Numbered from the stretch's first letter, positions 1-7,289 are shown. The stretch is 7,382 bases of DNA from Candidatus Mcinerneyibacteriota bacterium (GCA_030630935.1 DAOVMD010000144.1:1-7382); one strand, 5' to 3'. Numbers and translations: made by a program. The notes: generated by a model not told the origin, from the letters alone.

Positions 1-1234
1 GGTTCTCGGGAAAGAACCCGCCTTTTGCAGGGAACCTGATATCGGGAACGATCGTGCCGGGGGAATAACCATTTTCAAGTGCAAGCCCATAAACAAATGG
101 TTTCAAGGTTGAACCGGGCTGGCGTAAGGATGTCGCCATATTAACCTGACCTGAGAATTCTTTATCAAAATAATTATGTGACCCGACAAACACAATCACT
201 TCGTGGGTATGATTATCAATCACGACACAAGCTGCAGAATTGACGTTATACCTTTTTAATCGAACCAGGTGCGCACTTATAATTCCTTCAATATCATTTT
301 GAAGTTCAAGGTCGAGTGTTGTAATTATCTTTTCCGGAAGAGGTCTTCCAGGTCCTTCGTTAAACTTCTCCTTAACCATCTCAATAAAATGAGGAGCTTG
401 AAACGGATACTGTTCCATATAAAATTCAATACCTTCCTTCTTCGCCCGGAGATATTCGTCTTCAGATATATAATTTCCTTCCCGGAAAACTTCAAGGATC
501 TTCGCCCATCTCTTCTTAAGTTTTTTCTGATGTTTCTTCGGGTTATATTTTGTTGGGGATTTTGGAATCAGTGCAAGGTAAATTGCCTGGTTAAGTGATA
601 GTTCAGATGGTGGTTTATTGAAATAGAATTTTGAAGCCTGCTTAATTCCATAAATTAAATTTCCGAACGGGAGCCGATTAATATACTCTTCAAGGATCTC
701 AGATTTAGAAATATACAGGTCCAACTTAAAAGCAAACGCGATCTCAGAGATTTTATTTTTTAAACTCCTGTCTTTATGTTTAAGAGTTAATTTCACGAGC
801 TGCATAGTAATGGTGGACCCGCCCGACACGACCCGTTTTGCTTTTAAATTCTGATGTAATGCCCTGAATAACGATGGCAGATAAACGCCATGGTGTGAAT
901 AGAAATGCTTATCTTCGATCAGGACAACCGCTCTTAAAAAATGAGGTGAGATATCTGAGAGAGCTGAACTTTCGAAGTATCTCTCATCACCCGAGAACTC
1001 GGTCTTTAATAAGTTTCCATTTCTATCATAGAACGAAGTTGAGTGCAGGTTACGGTCAAATATTTCCCGGTCAAAATTCAATAAATAAACTGCTGCCAGG
1101 ATAACTAAAGCTAATATTATAAAACCAACAAGGGTTCTTTTTAAAAGAGAGACTGCCACGCTACGCGGACGCAAGCTAGATCTCTCTTCGTTCGATGCGC
1201 AATGACAATTCAAACGTTTCTTATTTAATTTCAT
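1..1234 (-). CDS. pbpC: Penicillin-binding protein 1C, bifunctional glycosyltransferase/transpeptidase (5' part, C-terminus outside window)
   Basis: Inner-membrane peptidoglycan synthase that polymerises lipid II and carries a transpeptidase domain on the periplasmic side. The frame is open from the ATG at 1234 to the window edge (411 codons plus one base); E. coli PbpC is about 770 aa, so roughly half is visible. Residues 1-33 are a basic cytoplasmic tail and about 34-52 a single membrane anchor. The GT51 domain (about 65-235) shows motif EDKHFYSHHG with catalytic-type Glu107, GGSTITMQ at 138-145, the motif III Glu164, and later KSEILEEYINRLPFG and ASKFYFNK. The transpeptidase domain starts near 300 (TTLDLELQ), with the nucleophile motif STWK (Ser375, Lys378) in QPGSTWKPFVYGLA. 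The tail VPDIRFPAKGGFFPEN is of PBP1C rather than PBP1A/1B style. The SxN and KTG motifs and any C-terminal BiPBP domain lie beyond the edge. Residues 10-29 come from an inserted repeat. Position downstream of an A2M gene supports the PBP1C call. Confidence 0.93.
   Translation of the reverse strand, partial: MKLNKKRLNCHCASNEERSSLRPRSVAVSLLKRTLVGFIILALVILAAVYLLNFDREIFDRNLHSTSFYDRNGNLLKTEFSGDERYFESSALSDISPHFLRAVVLIEDKHFYSHHGVYLPSLFRALHQNLKAKRVVSGGSTITMQLVKLTLKHKDRSLKNKISEIAFAFKLDLYISKSEILEEYINRLPFGNLIYGIKQASKFYFNKPPSELSLNQAIYLALIPKSPTKYNPKKHQKKLKKRWAKILEVFREGNYISEDEYLRAKKEGIEFYMEQYPFQAPHFIEMVKEKFNEGPGRPLPEKIITTLDLELQNDIEGIISAHLVRLKRYNVNSAACVVIDNHTHEVIVFVGSHNYFDKEFSGQVNMATSLRQPGSTLKPFVYGLALENGYSPGTIVPDIRFPAKGGFFPEN
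1149..1207 (-). repeat. Palindromic-type repeat element inserted in the pbpC reading frame
   Basis: On the minus strand this stretch begins TGTCATTGCGC and ends GCGTGGCAGTCTC, the pattern of dispersed intergenic repeats (TGTCATTGCG...GGCAATCTC) seen in many bacterial genomes. A copy with the same ends occurs at 1297-1370. It encodes residues 10-29 of PbpC, a Cys/Ser/Arg-rich segment unlike the rest of the protein. Removing 60 nt joins MKLNKKRLN to LLKRTLVGF in frame and gives an ordinary short basic tail before the membrane anchor. The end motifs shared with the second copy are seen directly; family membership is from memory of such repeats, and the insertion is inference. Confidence 0.65.
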
Positions 1235-1237
1235 TTT

Positions 1238-1243
1238 CCTCCT
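1238..1243 (-). promoter_or_regulatory. Ribosome binding site of pbpC
   Basis: AGGAGG on the minus strand, only 3 nt (AAA) before the ATG at 1234. The match to the anti-Shine-Dalgarno sequence is complete but the spacing is short. It decides the start: no other ATG precedes the membrane anchor, and the possible GTG or TTG starts further in lie in the inserted repeat without a comparable site. Confidence 0.8.
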
Positions 1244-1270
1244 GAATCGTTTTGAGGTATAGCCTCTTTG

Positions 1271-1284
1271 CCCTGCAAGCAGGG
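1271..1284. repeat. Short perfect inverted repeat in the A2M-pbpC spacer
   Basis: CCCTGC-AA-GCAGGG, a 6-bp stem with a 2-nt centre, 28 bp before the pbpC Shine-Dalgarno. On the transcribed strand it is followed by CAAAGAGG, not by a T-run, so it is not a rho-independent terminator for A2M. It could be another small repeat unit or an RNA processing or stability structure between the two cistrons. Confidence 0.45.
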
Positions 1285-1296
1285 TTTATAAAAAGC

Positions 1297-1370
1297 GAGA
1301 TTGCCGCACTTTGCTTTAGCGCGTGGCTGGAGTGTAACGGAAGTCATCCCGACGTGTCGGGACAATGACA
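1297..1370 (-). repeat. Intergenic palindromic repeat element, second copy, with a nested hairpin
   Basis: On the minus strand it begins TGTCATTGTCCCGAC and ends GCGGCAATCTC, sharing both ends with the element inside pbpC at 1149-1207. Near the A2M side it carries TCCCGAC-GT-GTCGGGA (1347-1362), a perfect 7-bp stem. This is flanked by GTCAT (1343-1347, overlapping the stem by one base) and ATGAC (1365-1369), which extend the pairing with a small bulge. The copies differ in the middle, so the element is either degenerate or composite. It fills nearly half of the 161-bp spacer between the A2M stop (1396) and the pbpC start (1234). The rest of the spacer holds the 1271 hairpin and the pbpC leader; I see no gene or promoter of good quality in it. 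Confidence 0.6.
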
Positions 1371-1395
1371 AATAACGGTCAACAACACTCAAGCG

Positions 1396-4300
1396 TTATT
1401 TAATTTCGATTATTTTTCCATCGTTTCTCCCGAAAACCTCCGGGTTATACATTTCATGAACAAGAGTATTCGGTATCATATACTCCCCGGAATTTGTTGC
1501 AATCACGAGATATTTCCAAATATGTTTTCCTCGTCTTAAATAATCAGTGAAGACTTCCACACGGTCGAAGTAATATTCACTTCTATAAAAATTCCCCCAG
1601 TCATTTCTCCTCCTATTATCCAATTGAAGTTTTTCCTTATCAAGTTCAGAAGAAGTCCGGAAATTTGGATTGACCACTTTGAATCCTGCCGCGACAGGGT
1701 CATCAAGCATAACAAACGCTCTATCCTTATTTGTTTCAATAATCAACTCCACAATATATTTCTCGCCTTTTTTAAACTTACCGTTTTTTATAATCTTTCC
1801 ATCAAGTGTTTTATAAATCTTCTCCACTTTAAAACCTCGGTTAACTGCTTTCATTTCCTTCGGATCAATCGGGTAATATTTCACCCTGAGCATATAATGA
1901 AGTGTTCCCTGCCCTTTTTTTTGAAAACTGATATTTACTTTTTCCCCGGGTGAATATTCTGTTATACTGAAGCGATTAGTTCTAGTACCGGATTCTCTAC
2001 CTTCAAATGTTTCTGCAATTTTCATTTCATTATTAAAAAGTACTTCTGCAACATAATTCTGGGAATCCTTCTCAAAGACTTTATAATACTTCTCAAATGC
2101 CATGAACAGCCGTAAGTGTTCCTGAGTTGACATATATCGTTTTTGTTTTGTCTTTAGCGCTAGCCATTTAAATATTTTTTCCGCGTCCGGAAATATTCCA
2201 TAGACTGTAAGAAGTGCTTCCAGGACAATTGCAGTTGTTTTCACATTAGACTCATGAACCCATCGCATTGAATTATCATCGTCATTCTCAAAATAATTCG
2301 AAGTTGTATCAACCTTCTTTTTATTCATCATCATTTTTACCAGGGTCTGCTGCATATACTCAGGAAGATCATTCTTATAATCAAGCGCCTTTATTAAATA
2401 TGAAATACCAGAGAAAGGCATTCTATTTCTGCTTTCGTATAGATTATTAATTACATCCTTCATAAATTCCCCGTCTTTTGCAAGAAGGAAAACTGCTTTT
2501 GACTGAACAAGAAGAGATACATTCCTTGAATAAGGATACCGAGAATCAATTGATTGATTGGCAATTTGTCTTAAATTATTCTTTGCTCTTTTTAACATCT
2601 GATGGTCGTATTTATAACCTTTCTCCTTAGCCATTAAAATAAACTCAATTGCATAACATGTCAGGTAATGACTTGTATAATTTGAATTGGGATAATAACT
2701 GAAGCCTCCGTCTGGTTTCTGATAATTCGGCATTTTGATCAGAAGGTCATTAATCCTTTTATCCAGCTCTTCCCTTTTCATATCAAGAAGACCGTAATCA
2801 AGTAAAAAGTCCCTTGCCCCAAGTAACGTATATTGTTTTGAAAGTCTCTGTTCTAAACAATCATGAGGATATTCCTGTAATACTTGAAAATTCCGTTTCA
2901 CCCCGATCATTGATGATGGAGAAAATGTAATTTCAACATTATCAAGACTACGAACAGTTCCATCAGGAACAATAATTTCTTCATTTTCAATTGCGTTTTC
3001 AACTCGACCGCTCGTTGCAACCGCTTCAAACATCACCGGAACTCTAAATGGGATCTCCTGGAATAAACCATCAGTGTATTCCCCGGCGATTGCCTTGAAC
3101 GTAAGTTTTGGATTGAATGATTTCCCTGCTTTAAACTTAAACAAAACAGCTTCTGTTTCCCCCGGTTCGAGTGAAATCATTTTCACATCGAGGTCATCTT
3201 CAACTCGATCAACATCTTCCGATTCAACTGTTACAGAAACATCTAAAGTCTCTTCAGAGTTATTTGTAACAGTAACACCCCCCGAAAAAATATCTCCAAA
3301 CCTTACAAAATAAGGGAGGTCCGGTTTTAATATTAAGTTTTTCTTTACAAGGATATCCAAGTCAGCAGTTCCAAACTTATCCTTAATATCTTCTGCAACA
3401 ATCATTGCCTTGAACGTAGTTAAATTATCCGGAAGCTTAAATGAAACAGTTGCATTTCCATTCTTATCAGTATTCAGGAACGCAGTATAATAAGTACTCT
3501 CCTTAAAGTTCTTTCTGACAACTACGCTTCCAAATGATGATTCATCACCCCCGCCTCCAGGGTCTTCACCCTTTTCCTGGTACTTTTGTCTTCCCAGAAC
3601 ATCATTTAGGGTTGATACCGTCTTAACATCTAACGGGCGTTTCTTCCAGAAGAAGTAATACGGGTCAGGGAGTTTATATCCGACAAGACTCAGTACACCC
3701 TTATCAACAATGGAAACACATAACTCTGATTCAACAGGGAATCCTTCAGCATCTTGTACTGTAACCTCCAATTCAACATTGTCACCTGGTTCATAATGTT
3801 CCTTATCAGAAGAAATTGTAATATTTAACTTATATTGTGATGAATCAATTGAAACCTGGGAGTATCCTGAATAAAACTCCGGCTTACCAAGGTCTTTTCC
3901 GTTCTCATCAAACTCAGTTCCTTTCCGCTCTTTCATTATAATTACATTAATATAAACATTTGGTGCAAATTCCTCATTTACCGGAATCCTAACAGTGGTC
4001 GCGTTGCCTTCCATCCTGATTACTTCTGACCAGATTACATTCTCTCTCTCAACTGTGATCAGGGCAGTTGAAGTTTCAAAGGGTGACTTAATCAGGAGCT
4101 TGATCTCTTCACCGACCTTATACTCCTTCTTATCAGTTACCAGGTCGATTATTCTCCCTTCATTAATTCTCCAGCTGACATAACCAGGACCGGTAACATA
4201 GAAGTTCTTAGTTGTAATAATTGTGTTGCCAAGATTATCTTTCCCGATAAGAATAATTTCATAATACCCGGGTTTGGTAAATGTATAACCCTTCACTATC

Positions 4301-7146
4301 TCTCCATCGGGAAGAGCGAGAGACTCTTCAAAAATAACTGTGATTATATCCTTCCTGTTCCAGCGAAGTGCACCCGATGCATCTTTTTTCTGGAAACACC
4401 TCCATTCCTTCTGAACAATTTTTAAGTTAACTTTGGCATTATTTAAGAGTTCACCTTCCGGGGTTACTGTTACAATTGATATCTCTCCGGGCTTATCAAC
4501 TTCAAAGAAATATGATGATGTCTTAATTCCAATATAATACTCACCTCGATGTACAATTATAGAAGATTTATTGCTAATGCGATTATTATCCTTGTCAATG
4601 ACTTCCCCATGAACGGTTAATAATGCAGAGTTCTTGGTCGGAATTGCAAATTTTTTCTTGTGAAATTCAAAGTTCCCACCTCGATCAAGAACGAAATCCT
4701 TCCGTTCAATCGTGTGACGGTAATATGTATCATGGGTACCAAAAGAATAACCATCATAATTTGGCGGGGAATAATAAGTGCTCTGAAGCATCCATGTATA
4801 ATTAGCATTTGCTTTAAACATGGGTGTTCCAAAAAGATATTTCCCGTTTATTATACCTAATAAAGTTTCACCTGCAATTAACCTTTTCTGTTTAATCATA
4901 ACCTTAACTTCAAACTTTGCAGGTTTATATTCCTGAACTGAAAAGTTTAAGGTATGGTAAAACTTAGTATCATTAGGGAATTCAATTGTGAATTTAATCC
5001 TGTAATAACCCGTCGGGGCTGTCTGTGGCAGGTTAAATTCACCACTGAATGAACCAAAATCAGTGAAGTCATCCTTCCCTATTTCCGCGGTATGAATCTT
5101 TTCATTTCTTGAACTAAATACTTCAACTGTAACATTCTCAATCTCAGGAACTATAAGATGCCCCAATAAAACGCGCCTTAGAATTCCTTTAAATCGAACT
5201 GTCTGACCTGGTTTATATAGATATTTATCTGTAAATGGAAGAAGGTAGTTATAATAAGAGGAGGGTTTGTAGTTATAATCGATTTTATATTTCCAGCTAT
5301 ACTCCCACATATTAAACATATCCCGCTTCAGTCCCCAAACAAATGCTTTATCCGGGTCAGTAAAGACGAAAGCTTTTCTAAGGTCTGGAGCTTCCTTTAA
5401 CAAATTATCACCGGGATTGAAAATAGCAATCCCGTCTGAATCAGCTGAAATACTTATTAATTTATTCGGAACAATTCTTTTTAAAAATTTCTTGAATGTA
5501 TAAATTTCATACTTCAAATTAGATACAGGGTTCCCTGTCTCCATATTAAAACCGAGAATAAAAATCTGAGCTGGACTGAACTTCGCAACTAAAGCAATGT
5601 TAGTAAGTTGAAAAACCTTCTTGGTTCTTCGGGTGTAATTATATCCAACTTGAGGAAAACTGATAAAGTAATAACCATCATCTTGAATCCCAATCTCATT
5701 TAGAGGAAATCCGAATATATAACTCTTGTCATGTGCAATAGCTGGTTTCCAGGTAAATGAATCACACTGATTGGTTTTCATTAAACCTGGACGAAACTGA
5801 TTATTTTTTGTTAAATTAAGAATCTCACTCCGTGAAAGTTTTTTATAAAATATCTCGGCATTAAACACGTTTCTAGCCCTAATCGGGATAGTTTTATCAA
5901 GGTAACTTTCTAAGACAAAATGACGGGTATATGGACTAACAAAATAAGGAGAGTAATTTAAACAACGAATTTGATATTTATATTCCTTTCCAAGCTTTTG
6001 ACCAAACCGGTCTCGTGTGTTTGCATGAATAGTCAAAGAATAAGTTATTCCGGATTTGAAATCACCTGAAATTATTATCTTCTTTGAATACCAATGCCCG
6101 GGTTTCTGTAATTTAACTGGTGGATCAAAGGAGACCGAGTTATAAAATTCATCTCTAAATACCGAATTCGATAGAGTAACCTTGAGTCCTAAATCTCCAT
6201 GGAAATCCGAATCTATTCTTTTAATTTCAAACTTTTCATAAGTTTTGAACTTCAGTTTTTTAAGTCTCTTCAGACCAATGTTTCCTTCAGTCGAAGGTAA
6301 ACCCGGTAAAAAGCGGATTACAATATTCGATGCAATCGGGTATTTCTTGCTTGGAATAATTGTAATATAACGTTTTTTATATTTTTTATTTGTATAATAG
6401 TGATATAAAAGTTTCCGTTCTTCTTTGGTCGAATACCTTACTTTAAAATCATACTCCTCACCCCCGGCGTGAACCTCAATAAATGGCTTTAGCCTTGATG
6501 GATTAACTTCTTGTGTAAAATAAACTATTACCTTCTGAGCTTGAGTTTGATGTTTTGCATTATAATAAGGTTTGGTTTTGGAAATTTTAATTCTAGGAGT
6601 TGTGAAAACCCATTCTTTCGACCTTATCGTTTTACCCATAAAAGACTCATAACCTAAAAATTTGACCTGGTACTTTTTAGAAAGTTCAAGTTTCTCCTCC
6701 ATATGATAACAATAAGTAGTAGAACTTTTCCAATAACCTTCGCCCTTAATATGAGGAGTTATCTGAATTAACAATATTGCATTCTTTTCAACTTTCTTCA
6801 GTGGGGCAACAGGTTCTGAGAAAGTAATGTTAATCTCGTCAACTTCCTCAATACTCCTTGCTTCACCTTGAGGGTGGTAGGAAACAACAAATACTGTTCT
6901 TTCTCCAGGTGCTTTCCTTTCAAAAGATTCCATATCTGTTTCAAGCATCTTCTGCCATTTATCACTGGCTTCTTTAGAAGTGCCTTCTTCTTTTTTGTCC
7001 TGATCTTGATCAGGAATTGGATGGGGAACCTTGTTAATTAATCTTTCCAGGCCAGACTTGGCCACCTCAATGTCTCCGGCAGAGACATATGCGCATCCCA
7101 AAAATACAACCAAAAAACTTAGCAGAATCCCTAAACATTTTTTCAT
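1396..7146 (-). CDS. Alpha-2-macroglobulin family protein, thioester-containing (bacterial A2M, YfhM-like)
   Basis: Large exported protease trap, probably periplasmic or membrane-anchored: cleavage of its bait region triggers a conformational change, and the thioester then bonds covalently to the protease. Start ATG 7146 has AGGAGG 5 nt upstream and opens a signal peptide (MKKC, then a hydrophobic run to about residue 23). Cleavage could be signal peptidase I after VSA (23/24); Cys18 in FLGC is a poor lipobox. Residues 24-80 are a charged linker. Three Ig-like units (about 84-183, 185-303, 305-395; INITFSEPV, VIVYFTQEV, LKVTLSNSV) precede MG1 (about 399-530). MG2 carries LYKPGQTV at 643-650, followed by an MG3-like FSVQEYKPAKFEV. 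The bait-region domain has IVDKGVLSL (Asp1148) and a Gly-rich stretch at 1197-1200. The A2M domain has NTDKNG (Thr1226) and LPDNLT (from 1238). The thioester CLEQ (Cys1430, Gln1433) opens an alpha-helical TED (about 1420-1690; GGFSYYP at 1480). A C-terminal MG10-like domain (about 1765-1916) ends in MYNPEVFG. At 1916 aa it exceeds E. coli YfhM (about 1650). No frameshift seen. Confidence 0.96.
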   Translation of the reverse strand: MKKCLGILLSFLVVFLGCAYVSAGDIEVAKSGLERLINKVPHPIPDQDQDKKEEGTSKEASDKWQKMLETDMESFERKAPGERTVFVVSYHPQGEARSIEEVDEINITFSEPVAPLKKVEKNAILLIQITPHIKGEGYWKSSTTYCYHMEEKLELSKKYQVKFLGYESFMGKTIRSKEWVFTTPRIKISKTKPYYNAKHQTQAQKVIVYFTQEVNPSRLKPFIEVHAGGEEYDFKVRYSTKEERKLLYHYYTNKKYKKRYITIIPSKKYPIASNIVIRFLPGLPSTEGNIGLKRLKKLKFKTYEKFEIKRIDSDFHGDLGLKVTLSNSVFRDEFYNSVSFDPPVKLQKPGHWYSKKIIISGDFKSGITYSLTIHANTRDRFGQKLGKEYKYQIRCLNYSPYFVSPYTRHFVLESYLDKTIPIRARNVFNAEIFYKKLSRSEILNLTKNNQFRPGLMKTNQCDSFTWKPAIAHDKSYIFGFPLNEIGIQDDGYYFISFPQVGYNYTRRTKKVFQLTNIALVAKFSPAQIFILGFNMETGNPVSNLKYEIYTFKKFLKRIVPNKLISISADSDGIAIFNPGDNLLKEAPDLRKAFVFTDPDKAFVWGLKRDMFNMWEYSWKYKIDYNYKPSSYYNYLLPFTDKYLYKPGQTVRFKGILRRVLLGHLIVPEIENVTVEVFSSRNEKIHTAEIGKDDFTDFGSFSGEFNLPQTAPTGYYRIKFTIEFPNDTKFYHTLNFSVQEYKPAKFEVKVMIKQKRLIAGETLLGIINGKYLFGTPMFKANANYTWMLQSTYYSPPNYDGYSFGTHDTYYRHTIERKDFVLDRGGNFEFHKKKFAIPTKNSALLTVHGEVIDKDNNRISNKSSIIVHRGEYYIGIKTSSYFFEVDKPGEISIVTVTPEGELLNNAKVNLKIVQKEWRCFQKKDASGALRWNRKDIITVIFEESLALPDGEIVKGYTFTKPGYYEIILIGKDNLGNTIITTKNFYVTGPGYVSWRINEGRIIDLVTDKKEYKVGEEIKLLIKSPFETSTALITVERENVIWSEVIRMEGNATTVRIPVNEEFAPNVYINVIIMKERKGTEFDENGKDLGKPEFYSGYSQVSIDSSQYKLNITISSDKEHYEPGDNVELEVTVQDAEGFPVESELCVSIVDKGVLSLVGYKLPDPYYFFWKKRPLDVKTVSTLNDVLGRQKYQEKGEDPGGGGDESSFGSVVVRKNFKESTYYTAFLNTDKNGNATVSFKLPDNLTTFKAMIVAEDIKDKFGTADLDILVKKNLILKPDLPYFVRFGDIFSGGVTVTNNSEETLDVSVTVESEDVDRVEDDLDVKMISLEPGETEAVLFKFKAGKSFNPKLTFKAIAGEYTDGLFQEIPFRVPVMFEAVATSGRVENAIENEEIIVPDGTVRSLDNVEITFSPSSMIGVKRNFQVLQEYPHDCLEQRLSKQYTLLGARDFLLDYGLLDMKREELDKRINDLLIKMPNYQKPDGGFSYYPNSNYTSHYLTCYAIEFILMAKEKGYKYDHQMLKRAKNNLRQIANQSIDSRYPYSRNVSLLVQSKAVFLLAKDGEFMKDVINNLYESRNRMPFSGISYLIKALDYKNDLPEYMQQTLVKMMMNKKKVDTTSNYFENDDDNSMRWVHESNVKTTAIVLEALLTVYGIFPDAEKIFKWLALKTKQKRYMSTQEHLRLFMAFEKYYKVFEKDSQNYVAEVLFNNEMKIAETFEGRESGTRTNRFSITEYSPGEKVNISFQKKGQGTLHYMLRVKYYPIDPKEMKAVNRGFKVEKIYKTLDGKIIKNGKFKKGEKYIVELIIETNKDRAFVMLDDPVAAGFKVVNPNFRTSSELDKEKLQLDNRRRNDWGNFYRSEYYFDRVEVFTDYLRRGKHIWKYLVIATNSGEYMIPNTLVHEMYNPEVFGRNDGKIIEIK
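6998..7015. repeat. Perfect palindrome inside the A2M N-terminal linker
   Basis: TCCTGATC-TT-GATCAGGA, an 8-bp perfect stem with a 2-nt centre. On the minus strand it spans the codons for residues 45-50 (P-D-Q-D-Q-D) of the A2M protein, in the charged low-complexity linker between the signal peptide and the first Ig-like unit. Its form (TCC...NN...GGA) resembles the TCCCGAC-GT-GTCGGGA hairpin in the spacer. It may therefore be a small mobile palindrome tolerated in a linker, or simply the by-product of a repeated Asp-Gln codon pair. Confidence 0.5.
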
Positions 7147-7151
7147 CTCGT

Positions 7152-7157
7152 CCTCCT
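7152..7157 (-). promoter_or_regulatory. Ribosome binding site of the A2M gene
   Basis: AGGAGG on the minus strand, 5 nt (ACGAG) before the ATG at 7146. Full consensus at near-optimal spacing, which fixes the start codon and fits with the signal peptide that follows at once. Confidence 0.88.
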
Positions 7158-7189
7158 ATAAATGTCTGCTAATAACTCCTCTCATTTCT

Positions 7190-7218
7190 ATAATAGCATA
7201 TTTTATACGATTTGTCAA
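7190..7218 (-). promoter_or_regulatory. Sigma-70-type promoter for the A2M-pbpC unit
   Basis: On the minus strand, -35 TTGACA (7218-7213), 17-bp spacer, -10 TATTAT (7195-7190), with an extended -10 TG (7198-7197). The A/T-rich run upstream (about 7238-7219, with A-tracts) could act as an UP element. A start near 7185-7183 would give a leader of just under 40 nt before the ATG at 7146. No operator-like dyad overlaps the core promoter, so the sequence suggests strong, housekeeping-sigma transcription. Whether pbpC depends on this promoter is likely, as no good promoter is visible in the spacer, but this is inferred. Confidence 0.8.
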
Positions 7219-7239
7219 GTTTTTAGTTTTTAAAATAGA

Positions 7240-7263
7240 GGGACGGTGCTCCCATTTTGTCCC
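7240..7263. repeat. REP-like inverted repeat upstream of the promoter
   Basis: GGGAC (7240-7244) and GTCCC (7259-7263) are complementary, with an inner GGGA/TCCC option around CGGTGC. The text AGGGACGGTGCTCCC resembles the GGGACGGT(T/G)CTC-type repeats that I recall near REP-associated Y1 (tyrosine) transposases in various bacteria. No transposase lies in this window, so at most it is a detached repeat; the family link is from memory. Confidence 0.4.
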
Positions 7264-7289
7264 AGAATTATGTTTACTTCAGATTTATA

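Noticed and set aside
269-1104. Plus-strand open frames at 269-598 and 874-1104
   Set aside because: They lie antisense to the pbpC frame, which shows clear GT51 and transpeptidase motifs; their products resemble no family and lack good start sites.
1149-1207. A frameshift or pseudogene in pbpC caused by the inserted repeat
   Set aside because: The frame stays open from the ATG through the membrane anchor and all visible catalytic motifs up to the window edge.
1238-1266. RNA switch: CCTC (1257-1254) could pair with GAGG upstream (1266-1263) or with the GAGG of the pbpC Shine-Dalgarno
   Set aside because: Both helices are only 4 bp and such pairing is common by chance around a purine-rich Shine-Dalgarno; no covariation can be seen from one sequence.
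1290-1310. Possible terminator of A2M: GCG...CGC followed by TTTTT on the minus strand
   Set aside because: The stem directly before the T-run is only 3 bp; too weak for a rho-independent terminator, and pbpC follows in the same direction.
1536-4860. Short frames on both strands inside the A2M gene (e.g. 1624-1953, 3074-3313, 4617-4832)
   Set aside because: All overlap the conserved A2M reading frame in other frames; they are shadows of it.
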